Positions 13,811-21,974 are shown, numbered from the stretch's first letter. The stretch: 43,767 nucleotides of DNA from Bacteroidales bacterium UBA3653 (GCA_002373505.1 DFKE01000004.1:1-43767); one strand, 5' to 3'. Notes: a model not told the origin generated them from the letters alone. Numbers and translations: made by a program.

Positions 13811-14703
13811 TATAATAATATATTTGCAATGTCAGGGTTGACGGCTTTGAGGCTCATGAGTGTAGCCCTTGCCGCCATAAGACCGTACTGGGCGGTCTGC
13901 GGGAAGTCAATGCCTTTGGCATGTGCGTAAACCACGCCGGCGAGGAAAGCGTCTCCGGCACCGGTGGTATTTACTATCTCGCCCGGCAGCGCGGGGAAGA
14001 GCCATTCTTCCGCCGCCGTTCGGCAATAGACGCCTTCGCCGGAAAGGGTTACATAGACATGTGCGACGCCCAAGTCCAGCAGTCTCTGCGCCGCCTCGGC
14101 GTAGGTAGCCGTCTCGGTCACCGCCAACGCCTCTTTGAGATTCAGTTTGAGGGTATGGAGATACGGCAGTTTGGCGTTGCGCAGGGCGTTCACCACGCGG
14201 TGCGCTTTGGTCGTACTGACGCCGTCGATAAAGAGAGGCGCGGTTACATTCTCCATGAGCCACCGGATGGCGTCTTCGCCAATATTGGTGTCCGCTACGA
14301 TAAACTCGGACTGGTTGATCTCCCCGCTCCTTTTGGCGAGCCATTCAGGCGTGATAGCCTTGATAGCTTCTGTGTCCGCCACCGCGGCGATCATCTCGCC
14401 GCCGGAGTTGTTCATACACAGGTAAATGCCGGAGCGCACGCCGCTCACCCGTTCGGACAGATGCACGTCAATGCCTTGCTGCTTGCAATAGTCGTGCAGC
14501 AGTCCTCCGAAGAGGTCGTCTCCGAAGATAGTCAGCAACTGCGTCTTAGCTCCGAGCAGGACGAGGTTATGGGCGATGTTCCTCGCCACGCCGCCGTAGC
14601 CGACCTCAATATGTCCGGGGTTGGAGTCCGCCGCAATGAAAGCGTCCGCCAGCGTAGCCGACATATCCACATTTGCGCCTCCTATAACTGAAACAGAAAT
14701 CAT
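13810..14703 (-). CDS. psuK: PfkB-family kinase, pseudouridine kinase
   Basis: Ribokinase-fold sugar kinase. GYGGVARNIAHNL (about residues 35-47) is the substrate-side signature and NTTGAGDAFLAG (about 245-256, catalytic Asp251) the anion hole and base. Coupling to psuG (1-nt stop/start overlap) identifies it as the enzyme phosphorylating pseudouridine, giving a two-step salvage route for modified nucleosides from RNA turnover. Its own promoter lies 31 nt upstream, and the short leader contains TTTACGA repeat units. Confidence 0.9.
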   Translation of the reverse strand: MISVSVIGGANVDMSATLADAFIAADSNPGHIEVGYGGVARNIAHNLVLLGAKTQLLTIFGDDLFGGLLHDYCKQQGIDVHLSERVSGVRSGIYLCMNNSGGEMIAAVADTEAIKAITPEWLAKRSGEINQSEFIVADTNIGEDAIRWLMENVTAPLFIDGVSTTKAHRVVNALRNAKLPYLHTLKLNLKEALAVTETATYAEAAQRLLDLGVAHVYVTLSGEGVYCRTAAEEWLFPALPGEIVNTTGAGDAFLAGVVYAHAKGIDFPQTAQYGLMAARATLMSLKAVNPDIANILL

Positions 14704-14732
14704 TTACGATTGGGTCATTTATGATTTACGAG
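14702..14732. repeat. Short repeat (TTTACGA / CATTTAT type) in the psuK leader
   Basis: CATTTACGATT, then CATTTATGATTTACGAG between the psuK ATG and its promoter. Confidence 0.55.
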
Positions 14733-14733
14733 T

Positions 14734-14766
14734 GCAAATTTACTGCTTTTTTTGCATATACGCAAA
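14734..14766 (-). promoter_or_regulatory. psuK-psuG promoter
   Basis: TTTG-N20-TAAATTTGC on the minus strand with CGTATATGC and an A-tract in the spacer; leader about 25 nt. Confidence 0.8.
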
Positions 14767-14815
14767 TATATTAAGGAAAAAAATGCCCTGAGGGCGCGGA
14801 AATCAGCAGTAAAAG

Positions 14816-14890
14816 GTATAAAAACAAAGAAGGATGTCTCCCGACATCCCAATCTTTTTACTTAACCTTAAATCTAATACCATGAAAAAC
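14816..14890 (-). ncRNA. Probable small RNA (resembles Bacteroidales-1-type RNA)
   Basis: A self-contained minus-strand unit: an ideal promoter at 14896-14928, a transcript of about 75 nt beginning near GTGTTTTTCATGG, then an intrinsic terminator formed by GGATGTC-GGGA-GACATCC (14831-14848) followed by TTCTTTGTTTTT. No worthwhile ORF is present. The first half (CATGGTATTAGATTTAAGG) is a phrase I associate with a small RNA conserved in Bacteroidales; the name is from memory and needs an Rfam covariance search. Confidence 0.6.
14831..14848. terminator. Bidirectional intrinsic terminator of the small RNA
   Basis: 7-bp stem GGATGTC/GACATCC with a 4-nt loop. T-rich sequence follows on both strands (CAATCTTTTT on plus, TTCTTTGTTTTT on minus). 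Confidence 0.7.
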
Positions 14891-14895
14891 ACGGT

Positions 14896-14928
14896 GCAAA
14901 AGTACTGCTTTTTGACGAACTGACCAAA
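14896..14928 (-). promoter_or_regulatory. Small RNA promoter
   Basis: TTTG-N20-TACTTTTGC on the minus strand with A-tract spacer, not followed by any protein gene within the transcript. Confidence 0.8.
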
Positions 14929-15012
14929 TATTTTGCAAAAAAAGTGTTATAAAACATAAAACTGCAAAGCCCAGTTTGCAAAAACAGAACACTTAGACTT
15001 AAATCGAACATT

Positions 15013-15693
15013 TTATTTTTCATCTAATAAATCGGGTCTTTTCTGGCGTGTGTGCTCCAGCGATTGCTCATATTGCCATTCCTCGATCTTAGCCTGGTTG
15101 CCGGACAGGAGAATCTCGGGAACTTTCCATCCTTTGTATTCGGCAGGCCGCGTATATACACCGGCTTCGAGGAGTCCGTCTTGGAAGGAGTCATTGAGCG
15201 CGGACTCGACGTCCCCGAGTGCACCGGGCAGGAGCCGCACGATTGCGTCAGTCATCATAGCAGCAGGCATTTCGCCTCCGGTGAGGACAAAATCGCCTAT
15301 CGAGAACTCGCGCGTAATAAAATGATCGCGCACGCGCTGATCCACGCCCTTATAATGGCCGCAGAGGATTATGATATTCTCTTTGAGGGAGAGGGAGTTG
15401 GCTGCTTTCTGGTCGAACCGTTCGCCGTCAGGAGCCGTGAAAATGATTTCGTCGTAATGCCGCTCGGCAGTGAGGGCGGAGATGCAGCGGTCGATAGGTT
15501 CGATCTGCAGCACCATGCCGGCACCGAAGCCGAAGGCATAGTCGTCCACCTTGCGGTGTTTATCGAGGGTCCAGTCCCGCAGGTTATGCACATAAATCTC
15601 GCACAGCCCTTTGGCTTTCGCGCGGGCTATAATAGAATGGTTGAGGGGTGACTCCAGGAGTTCCGGACAACAAGTAATAATGTCGATTCGCAT
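15013..15693 (-). CDS. trmD: tRNA (guanine-37-N1)-methyltransferase
   Basis: Methylates G37 next to the anticodon to prevent frameshifting, using SAM bound in a trefoil knot. Visible signatures: FGFGAGMVLQIEP (about residues 54-66), ILCGHYKGVDQRV (about 108-120) and FVLTGGEMPAAMM (about 133-145), the SAM-binding loop. Length 226 is normal. Last gene of the long minus-strand string; 15 nt downstream of yidD. Its start is separated from yidD by a short ATTTACGATTTA repeat remnant. Confidence 0.96.
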   Translation of the reverse strand: MRIDIITCCPELLESPLNHSIIARAKAKGLCEIYVHNLRDWTLDKHRKVDDYAFGFGAGMVLQIEPIDRCISALTAERHYDEIIFTAPDGERFDQKAANSLSLKENIIILCGHYKGVDQRVRDHFITREFSIGDFVLTGGEMPAAMMTDAIVRLLPGALGDVESALNDSFQDGLLEAGVYTRPAEYKGWKVPEILLSGNQAKIEEWQYEQSLEHTRQKRPDLLDEK

Positions 15694-15708
15694 AATGTGA
15701 TTTACGAT

Positions 15709-15981
15709 TTAGGGTACAGGGTCATAGCCGGAGCCTCCCCAGGGGTGGCAACGGAGGATGCGCTTGATACCGAGCCATGTGCCTTTGAAGATACCATATT
15801 TGAGCACCGCCTCTACCATGTACTGGCTGCAGGTAGGCGTATAGCGGCACGAAGGAGGCGTCAAGGGTGAGATGAACACCCGGTAGAAATAGACCGGGAG
15901 TAAAAACAATTTGCGGAGAAGAAGCCTGCCCCGTCCCTCTCCGGAAGGAGGGAGATTATTTTCAGAATGCCCGCTATTCAT
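15709..15981 (-). CDS. yidD: Membrane protein insertion efficiency factor
   Basis: Small amphipathic protein that assists YidC-dependent membrane insertion. Core motif SPLTPPSCRYTPTCSQYMVEA followed by GTWLGIKRILRCHPWGGSGYDPVP, complete. The N-terminal 24 residues (NNLPPSGEGRGRLLLRK region) are unusual and derive from a GC-rich palindrome (CCCTCTCC...GGAGGGA, about 15925-15955). The gene starts 8 nt inside rnpA; a later internal start is not available as ATG, so the extension is probably translated. Confidence 0.9.
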   Translation of the reverse strand: MNSGHSENNLPPSGEGRGRLLLRKLFLLPVYFYRVFISPLTPPSCRYTPTCSQYMVEAVLKYGIFKGTWLGIKRILRCHPWGGSGYDPVP

Positions 15982-16378
15982 TGGCTTTTATCTTTTTCAA
16001 GGCTTTGATGACGGCTTTCTCTACAACCGCATAGGGCTGTATCTCTTTGTCAATATAATTGAAGGCGATGAGGAAACTCCGTTGACCGCTTTGTTGCAAG
16101 GTCTCTAAGGCTGTAGGATCGCTGGCGCCGGAAGACCGCTCCGCTGTTAGAATCCCTTGGTTGAGGCGGTACGCCTCGCGCATGAGACGCCGCAGACGGT
16201 TTCTATCCACGGCATGTTTGAAAAGCGATTTGGGAGCCCAGACCAGAACCGAGTTTTGGTCATTCACCTGCCATGTGACCCGGATAGGCCACGAAGTGAA
16301 CCGTTTGCCGGACTTATAGAAGGCAGCAATCCGTTCCTTGCCGCAGAGGCGGCTATGTTTGGGGAAGGAGTTAGACAT
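15974..16378 (-). CDS. rnpA: Ribonuclease P protein component
   Basis: Protein subunit of RNase P, which matures tRNA 5' ends. The RNR signature is KHAVDRNRLRRLMREAYRL-like, at about residues 54-72, with the N-terminal LCGKERIAAFYKSGKRF substrate-binding strand. 134 residues. Overlaps hemD and yidD by 8 nt each, the usual tight Bacteroidales arrangement. The 86-100 stretch (TAERSSGASDPTALE) is a variable insertion. Confidence 0.95.
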   Translation of the reverse strand: MSNSFPKHSRLCGKERIAAFYKSGKRFTSWPIRVTWQVNDQNSVLVWAPKSLFKHAVDRNRLRRLMREAYRLNQGILTAERSSGASDPTALETLQQSGQRSFLIAFNYIDKEIQPYAVVEKAVIKALKKIKANE

Positions 16379-17117
16379 TTTTCTCCAAATACTCCGCTAT
16401 TGCCATAGGCAGGGAGGCGAAGGGTTTGCCGGGACCTGCCTCTATATCCACGCGGTAGCCCGCCTCCTCAAGAGCACGGATAGTGCCTTCTCCGAAAGCC
16501 GCGATGAGCGTATCGCCCTGTTTCCAGTCCGGGAAGTTCTCCCGCAGCGAAGTGACGCCTGCCGGCGTAAAGAGCCCTATCAAATCATACTCGAAAGGTT
16601 TATCTTTGGGCCATGGCGTTGTGACGGTCCGATACATGATAGCCGGTGTCACCTCCACGCCGTTGAGGGCGAACATATTGATCTGGTCGTCCGTATGGAT
16701 GTCGGAAAGCACCATCAGATATTTCTCGTTCGGCCGGCGGTGCATGGCAGGAAGAAGGTCTTCGAACTTGTTGCCCTGCTCGGGGAAGAAGACTTTCCGC
16801 TTGCGGTAATTGATAAATTTCTGCAGATAGAGTCCCACCTGCTCCGAATTGCAATAATAGTGCATCGAGTCAGGGACGTTCAGCCGCATTTCCTCACACA
16901 TACGGAAGTAATGCTCCGCGCCGAGGCGTGAGTTCAGAATGACCGCTGTATAGTCCAGAGGGTTGATGCGCTGTTTGCGGAACTCGCTCGCCGAAAGGCC
17001 TTCGACATGAATAAACTGATAAAAGTCGCATTCCACGCCAAACTGTCCCTCCAGACGAGAATAAGGGTTATGTTCCGTCGTAGGACGAGGTTGAGAAAAA
17101 AGAAGTCTTTTAATCAT
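16371..17117 (-). CDS. hemD: Uroporphyrinogen-III synthase family protein
   Basis: HemD-fold protein forming uroporphyrinogen III from hydroxymethylbilane in tetrapyrrole synthesis. Two-domain layout is seen, with YTAVILNSRLGAEHYF (about residues 55-70), YRTVTTPWP and DLIGLFTPAGVTSLRENF (about 175-192), then AAFGEGTIRALEEAGYRV. ATG 17117 (MIKRLLFSQPRP) is chosen: it overlaps the DUF4271 stop by ATGA, and a longer open frame upstream is only the antisense-like extension. In many Bacteroidales without a full heme pathway this gene persists next to DUF4271, so activity is not guaranteed. Confidence 0.85.
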   Translation of the reverse strand: MIKRLLFSQPRPTTEHNPYSRLEGQFGVECDFYQFIHVEGLSASEFRKQRINPLDYTAVILNSRLGAEHYFRMCEEMRLNVPDSMHYYCNSEQVGLYLQKFINYRKRKVFFPEQGNKFEDLLPAMHRRPNEKYLMVLSDIHTDDQINMFALNGVEVTPAIMYRTVTTPWPKDKPFEYDLIGLFTPAGVTSLRENFPDWKQGDTLIAAFGEGTIRALEEAGYRVDIEAGPGKPFASLPMAIAEYLEKNV

Positions 17118-17770
17118 ATGATTGATATCGTTTTTGCAGAAAATAATACCATGGCTGCCATAGGCAGCAGTTCTAATGTAGCCATGTATACCAGGAGATA
17201 GAGGAGTGCTATCGGTTTGCGCACAAACTGACGCACCCCGCGGTACATCCACAGCAGGAAGAAGGCACCTCCCAAGATTCCCAGAAGCCATCCGGATGCT
17301 ACGGGTGAGTCAATATGCACGAAAAGGAGCAGCAGGGGGTACAGAACCACCATCGCCAGCGTACATATATTGGAATAATGTTCGCCCGCCTCGCCGTAAG
17401 AGCGTGTAAGCCGGAAGGCATAGTCCACCAGAAGGATCAGCAGTGTCTTCACAATCAGGACACCGAGAATAACCCCGCATACCGCAACAAAAGCGGCTCC
17501 GGAGAAGCGGTCCTCGGAGCGGAAACACAGGCATAGCCCCATGGCCAGGGTGCCTATCCGGAAAAGTGTGATGAAGAGTTGCGCCAGATAGTTGACCGGC
17601 GCATCTTTGTATGCCCGCTCGGCATGCACAGTAAGCGACGAGGCGGCCTGGCTGATCACACCGGGTTGCAGCCACTCGCTGAGGAGCGCCATGACAAGCA
17701 GTAGCAGCATCGTCCATCCGCACCAAGGTGCAGTCAGCGGAGAGATAATATGCGGGAGAGATGTCAGCAT
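17114..17770 (-). CDS. DUF4271 membrane protein
   Basis: Integral membrane protein of 218 residues with about five or six hydrophobic helices. The order-typical position directly before hemD and the motif NYLAQLFITLFRIGTLA fit the Bacteroidetes DUF4271 family, whose function is unknown. It overlaps the U32 gene by 7 nt upstream and hemD by 4 nt downstream, so it sits within a coupled run. Confidence 0.8.
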   Translation of the reverse strand: MLTSLPHIISPLTAPWCGWTMLLLLVMALLSEWLQPGVISQAASSLTVHAERAYKDAPVNYLAQLFITLFRIGTLAMGLCLCFRSEDRFSGAAFVAVCGVILGVLIVKTLLILLVDYAFRLTRSYGEAGEHYSNICTLAMVVLYPLLLLFVHIDSPVASGWLLGILGGAFFLLWMYRGVRQFVRKPIALLYLLVYMATLELLPMAAMVLFSAKTISII

Positions 17771-19044
17771 TCAGTGGTCCAGAGATACATTTTGTCCCCT
17801 CTGCGGATGAGGGTTTCCGTTTTGATAGCGAAATATTGGCCTTTCTCCACGCGTGCGGTAGGTTTGCCTTGGTCGTCATGCATGTTATGTGCGACGCACT
17901 CGTACACGCCGGTGGTCTCGCCGGTAATGAGCAGTTCCTGCCCTTCCTCTATGCTGTCCACGGCCTCAAGCACAAACTCTGCCACGCTCAGGTTCTTGAA
18001 GAAATTGGTGCATTTGGCAGCATAGACCTTCTTGCGCGTTGCTTTATTGCCATAGGAATGGGTCCATTCGCCCAGCCGCTGACCTTGATAATAACCGTCC
18101 CAGAAGCCGCGGTTGAAGACACGGCCGAGCCGTTCGTTCCAGTCCGCTATCTTCGGTTCAATGACCGTGTCGTCGTCATACTCGCCGCGCCGCCATGCCT
18201 CCACTGCCTCTTTGTAGCATTTCACGACCGTAGAGACATACTCCGCTCCTCGTGCGCGCCCTTCTATCTTGAGGACCCGCACGCCGGCATCCAGCATCTT
18301 GTTGAGGAAATGGATCGTTTTCAGATCCTTCGGCGACATGATGTACTGGTTGTCGATGTCCAGTTCCAGATCAGACGACTTGTCTTTGACGGTATAGCCG
18401 CGCCTGCACACCTGCACGCACGCCCCCCGGTTAGCCGAGAGACCGTAGTTATTGAGACTCAGGTAGCATTTGCCGCTGACCGCCATACACAATGCGCCGT
18501 GACAGAACATCTCGATGCGAATAGGCTGCCCGCTCCGTCCGCATATATGCTGCTCCTCGATGTCGCGATAGATAGACGCTACCTGCTCCATATTCAGTTC
18601 GCGCGCCAGGACAACGACATCCGCAAACTGCGCATAAAACCGCAGCGCCTCGGTGTTCGCTATGTTAAGCTGGGTGGAGAGGTGTACCTCCTGACCGATG
18701 CTGTTAGCATACTGCATTACCGCGATGTCGCTTGCAATAACAGCGTCCACGCCCACGGCATGCGCCTTGTCCACTATCTCGCGCATCAGAGGCAGGTCCT
18801 CGGGGTACATGACCGTATTGACCGTCAGGTAGGTCTTTACGCCCGTTTCACGGCATGTGGACACGATTGTAGCCATGTCTTCTGTGGTAAAATTGACCGA
18901 ACTGCGTGCGCGCATGTTCAGGTGCTCTATACCGAAATAGACTGAGGTGGCTCCGGCTTGTATCGCCGCAGCCAGACTCTCCCAACAACCGACAGGAGCC
19001 ATGATATTTACCATCGGGTCATTTACCATTGGGTCATTTAGCAT
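17764..19044 (-). CDS. trhP: U32-family peptidase-like protein, probable tRNA 5-hydroxyuridine synthesis enzyme TrhP
   Basis: Member of the U32 family; the YegQ/TrhP branch is needed for hydroxylation of U34 in tRNA. The family signature EMFCHGALCMAVSGKCYLS lies at about residues 177-195, with further Cys in ANRGACVQVCRR. Family members usually begin with about seven residues before LMAPVG; here the N-terminus (MLNDPMVNDPMVNIMAPVG) is made of a repeat that supplies four in-frame ATGs (19044, 19029, 19014, 19002). The first overlaps the asd stop by 11 nt and is chosen. Which is used is uncertain. Confidence 0.85.
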   Translation of the reverse strand: MLNDPMVNDPMVNIMAPVGCWESLAAAIQAGATSVYFGIEHLNMRARSSVNFTTEDMATIVSTCRETGVKTYLTVNTVMYPEDLPLMREIVDKAHAVGVDAVIASDIAVMQYANSIGQEVHLSTQLNIANTEALRFYAQFADVVVLARELNMEQVASIYRDIEEQHICGRSGQPIRIEMFCHGALCMAVSGKCYLSLNNYGLSANRGACVQVCRRGYTVKDKSSDLELDIDNQYIMSPKDLKTIHFLNKMLDAGVRVLKIEGRARGAEYVSTVVKCYKEAVEAWRRGEYDDDTVIEPKIADWNERLGRVFNRGFWDGYYQGQRLGEWTHSYGNKATRKKVYAAKCTNFFKNLSVAEFVLEAVDSIEEGQELLITGETTGVYECVAHNMHDDQGKPTARVEKGQYFAIKTETLIRRGDKMYLWTTEC

Positions 19045-19045
19045 T
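19002..19045. repeat. Repeat array (TTTACCATCGGGTCA type, 15-nt unit) forming the trhP N-terminus
   Basis: Two and a half copies of a 15-nt unit made of ATTTACC plus ATTGGGTC words; in the trhP frame each copy encodes NDPMV, so the protein gains an in-frame ATG per unit. Confidence 0.8.
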
Positions 19046-20038
19046 TTGTATCAGGAACTCTGCTATCTGCACCGCGTTGAGTGCTGCGCCCTTTCGGATC
19101 TGGTCGCTCACGCACCAAAAACTGAGTCCGTTCTCGTCCGTCAGATCCTTTCTGATACGGCCGACAAAGACCTCGTCCTTGCCGCTCAGGAACAGCGGCA
19201 TCGGATATACCTTGTTCTCCGGCTCATCCATGAGCACGCACCCGGGAGCCTGTGCGAAAGCCTCTCTCGCCTCCGCCACGCTGACCGGCCGCTCTGTCTC
19301 GACCCACACGCTCTCGCTATGCGCCCTGAGCGACGGCACACGCACACAGGTGGCACTGACCTTGACATCCGAATGCATGATCTTGCGCGTCTCATTGTAC
19401 ATTTTCATCTCTTCCTTGGTATAACCGTTGTCGGTAAAGACATCGATATGAGGGATGACATTATACGCCAACTGATACGCGAATTTGTTTACCGTCACTT
19501 CCTCTCCGTTCAGCAGTTGACGGTATTGTGTCTCCAACTCTTTCATTGCCTGCGCCCCTGCTCCCGAAGCCGCTTGATACGTGGACACACGCACGCGGCG
19601 GATATGGCTCAGACGCTCTATGGCCTGCAGAGCCACCACCATCTGGATCGTCGTACAGTTAGGATTAGCAATGATGTTCCGCGGACGGATCAACGCATCT
19701 TTGGCGTTCACCTCCGGAACGACCAAAGGCACATCGTCATCCATCCGGAAGGCGGATGAGTTATCTATCATCACCGCGCCGTAGCGGGTGATGTCCTCCG
19801 CGTACATACGCGAGACGCTCGCGCCCGCGGAAGTAAAAGCAATATCGACGCCCCAGAAGGCGTCGCCGTGTTGCAACAACTGTACTTCGTACTCTTTGCC
19901 GCAAAATTCATACTTTGTGCCGGCACTCCTCTCCGAGCCGAACAAACGTAGTTCGGAGAGAGGGAATTGCCGCTGCGCAAGCACAGCCAGCAATTCCTGT
20001 CCGACGGCGCCGGAGGCGCCTACAATCGCGATTACCAT
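19034..20038 (-). CDS. asd: Aspartate-semialdehyde dehydrogenase
   Basis: NADPH-dependent reduction of aspartyl phosphate to the semialdehyde, feeding diaminopimelate, lysine, threonine and methionine synthesis. Visible: cofactor loop GASGAVGQEL (residues 7-16), catalytic Cys in NPNCTT (about 126-131), QAASGAGAQAM and the VRVPSLRAHSESV substrate segment. 334 residues, normal. Two nt downstream of the winged-helix gene; overlaps trhP. Confidence 0.96.
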   Translation of the reverse strand: MVIAIVGASGAVGQELLAVLAQRQFPLSELRLFGSERSAGTKYEFCGKEYEVQLLQHGDAFWGVDIAFTSAGASVSRMYAEDITRYGAVMIDNSSAFRMDDDVPLVVPEVNAKDALIRPRNIIANPNCTTIQMVVALQAIERLSHIRRVRVSTYQAASGAGAQAMKELETQYRQLLNGEEVTVNKFAYQLAYNVIPHIDVFTDNGYTKEEMKMYNETRKIMHSDVKVSATCVRVPSLRAHSESVWVETERPVSVAEAREAFAQAPGCVLMDEPENKVYPMPLFLSGKDEVFVGRIRKDLTDENGLSFWCVSDQIRKGAALNAVQIAEFLIQNAK

Positions 20039-20040
20039 AA

Positions 20041-20235
20041 TTAAGCCAATGCGATGATAATGTCAGCTTCAGCCTCCGTGAAGGTAATCTTACCTTCGCG
20101 AGCCAGCCAACCCAGCGCCAGGTAAAGCTCCTCGTTTTTCAGTTTCGTAGCTTTCTTGAGGGCTTTCAGACCCTGTGCACCGTTCTGCAGGGCATTCCAG
20201 AGAAGACCTGCGTTTTCTCCAATTTTTGTAATCAT
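20041..20235 (-). CDS. Winged helix-turn-helix small protein (DUF2582-like)
   Basis: A 64-residue protein with the pattern IGENAGLLWNALQNGAQGL...LGWLAREGKI typical of the small winged-helix proteins common in Bacteroidales (PF10771-like). DNA binding is assumed from the fold; no target is known. Lies 41 nt after fabF and 2 nt before asd, without a recognisable promoter of its own, so it is probably transcribed through from acpP-fabF. Confidence 0.8.
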   Translation of the reverse strand: MITKIGENAGLLWNALQNGAQGLKALKKATKLKNEELYLALGWLAREGKITFTEAEADIIIALA

Positions 20236-20276
20236 AATACCTTAATTTTAGTTAGACTAATTGAGTGAATTATGGG

Positions 20277-21536
20277 TCACTCTTCCCATTTCTTAAATAC
20301 CAGGCACGCGTTGTGACCACCGAAACCAAACGTGTTGCTCAGGGCGTATTTTATATTCCGCTTCTGGGCTTTCCCGAATGTAAAATTGATGCGGTAGTCG
20401 ATATTTTCATCCTCATCCTCCGGATCATGGTTGATGGTAGGCGGGATGATGCCGTCTTTCAAAGCCATGATACATGTCAACGCCTCTACGGCACCCGTCG
20501 CACCGATCAAATGTCCGGTCATAGACTTCGTTGAGTCAAGATTCATCTCATACACATGATCGCCGAACACGCGCTGGATAGCTTTTACCTCCGTCACGTC
20601 GCCCAGAGGGGTGGATGTGCCGTGCGTATTGATAAAATCAATCTGTTCCGGCTGCAGGCCCGCATCCTTGATAGCCAGCCTCATCACTCTCTCTGCACCC
20701 TTGCCTTCCGGGTCCGGTGCTGTCATATGATAAGCATCGGATGTCATACCCTCGCCCACTATCTCTGCGTATATCTTTGCGCCGCGGGCCTTGGCGTGCT
20801 CATAATCCTCCAGGATCAGGCATGCAGCTCCTTCGCCCAACACAAAACCGTCTCGTGACTTGGAGAAGGGTCTGCTCGCCGTCTCGGGCGAGTCATTACG
20901 GGTAGAGAGCGCATGCAGCGAGTTAAAACCGCCTATGCCGGTGTATGTGACATCTGCGTCGGCACCGCCTGTCAGCAGTACATCCGCATGCCCAAGCCGG
21001 ATCTGGTCAAATGCGGATCCTACCGCGTGGGAAGAAGAGGAACAGGCTGTGGACACCGAGAAACTGGGTCCCCCGAGGCCGAAACGAATAGAAATCTGTC
21101 CGGCAGCAATGCTCGGAATGGCTTTCGGGATCATGAACGGGTTAAAACGCGGGACTCCGTCCCCTTTGGCGAAATCAATGATTTCCTCCTCGGTGGACTG
21201 CAGACCTCCCATTCCGCTTCCCCATATAACACCTACGCGGCTTCGATCCTCTTTCTCCAGATCCAAACCGCTGTCTATTAGCGCCTCGTTAGCCACCCAC
21301 ACCGAGAACTGGGAATAGCGGTCCATCTTACGCGCCTCCTTGCGGTCCATTAACGGGGAGGGGTCAAAGCCCTTCACCTCGCCGGCAAAATGAGTCTTGA
21401 ACAGAGTGGCATCAAAAGAAGTAATCGGAGCTATTCCGTTTACTCCGTTAACCAATGCCTGCCAAGTCTCCGGTGCCGAATTCCCTACCGGCGTCAACGC
21501 CCCCAGACCAGTTACTACTACTCGTCTCAACTGCAT
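20277..21536 (-). CDS. fabF: Beta-ketoacyl-ACP synthase II
   Basis: Condensing enzyme that elongates acyl-ACP in type II fatty acid synthesis. Nucleophile Cys165 in VSTACSSSSH, catalytic His in NTHGTSTPLGD and in SMTGHLIGATGAVEA, and a C-terminal NTFGFGGHNACLVF. ATG 21536 (MQLRRVVVTGLG) is preferred over an upstream in-frame ATG 9 nt earlier because homologues start there. Follows acpP after 78 nt containing a hairpin that may reduce read-through. Confidence 0.96.
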   Translation of the reverse strand: MQLRRVVVTGLGALTPVGNSAPETWQALVNGVNGIAPITSFDATLFKTHFAGEVKGFDPSPLMDRKEARKMDRYSQFSVWVANEALIDSGLDLEKEDRSRVGVIWGSGMGGLQSTEEEIIDFAKGDGVPRFNPFMIPKAIPSIAAGQISIRFGLGGPSFSVSTACSSSSHAVGSAFDQIRLGHADVLLTGGADADVTYTGIGGFNSLHALSTRNDSPETASRPFSKSRDGFVLGEGAACLILEDYEHAKARGAKIYAEIVGEGMTSDAYHMTAPDPEGKGAERVMRLAIKDAGLQPEQIDFINTHGTSTPLGDVTEVKAIQRVFGDHVYEMNLDSTKSMTGHLIGATGAVEALTCIMALKDGIIPPTINHDPEDEDENIDYRINFTFGKAQKRNIKYALSNTFGFGGHNACLVFKKWEE

Positions 21537-21566
21537 ATATGACAAAATGTGATATAAAAAAGTATA

Positions 21567-21593
21567 CGAGTTTACAGTTTTCCCGTAAACTCG
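21567..21593 (-). terminator. Attenuator-like hairpin between acpP and fabF
   Basis: 9-bp stem CGAGTTTAC/GTAAACTCG; on the transcribed strand it is followed after a few nt by TTTTTT. Likely a partial terminator or RNA-processing site that keeps acpP expression above fabF. Confidence 0.55.
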
Positions 21594-21614
21594 CAGACCA
21601 ATGTGTAAAGAGAA

Positions 21615-21854
21615 TTACTTCGCTAATTTACCCTCTACATAAGCGATAGCGTCGCCTACGGTAGCAATTTTCTGAGTGTCCTCATCAGGAATTTCGATTC
21701 CGAACTCTTTCTCGAATTCCATGATCATCTCCACTGTATCCAGGGAGTCTGCACCCAGATCTGTTTGGAAATTAGCCTCACGTGTTACCTGAGACTCTTC
21801 TACACCAAGTTTATCAGCAATGATTGCTTTTACTTTTGCTTCAACTTCTGCCAT
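21615..21854 (-). CDS. acpP: Acyl carrier protein
   Basis: Acidic 79-residue carrier of acyl chains in fatty acid and lipid synthesis. Phosphopantetheine site Ser37 in GADSLDTVE; full helical pattern present, ending DAIAYVEGKLAK. First gene of the acpP-fabF string, with its own promoter at 21932-21964 and a leader of about 70 nt. Confidence 0.98.
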   Translation of the reverse strand: MAEVEAKVKAIIADKLGVEESQVTREANFQTDLGADSLDTVEMIMEFEKEFGIEIPDEDTQKIATVGDAIAYVEGKLAK

Positions 21855-21931
21855 AATACTAAATGTTTAATTAATATATGTTTTTCTTAATTTTCGTAAT
21901 CTTCGATATACGCGTATTCCGCGAAATCGGT

Positions 21932-21964
21932 GCAAAATTACTGCTTTTTTTTGAAATGAGCAAA
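21932..21964 (-). promoter_or_regulatory. acpP promoter
   Basis: TTTG-N20-TAATTTTGC on the minus strand with an eight-A spacer tract. No comparable promoter is seen before fabF, wHTH, asd or the following genes, so it may drive the string down to trmD. Confidence 0.8.
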
Positions 21965-21974
21965 TTTTTTTGCG

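Noticed and set aside
12956..13930. Long plus-strand ORF of 324 codons
   Set aside because: Antisense shadow of psuG and the end of psuK, both with clear catalytic motifs and a coupled start.
17118..17291. N-terminal extension of hemD by 58 residues
   Set aside because: The extension overlaps DUF4271 out of frame; the ATG at 17117 begins at the family start with an ATGA overlap.
17761..18945. Long plus-strand ORF of 394 codons
   Set aside because: Antisense to the U32/trhP gene, which carries the family signature; the shadow has no recognisable protein features.
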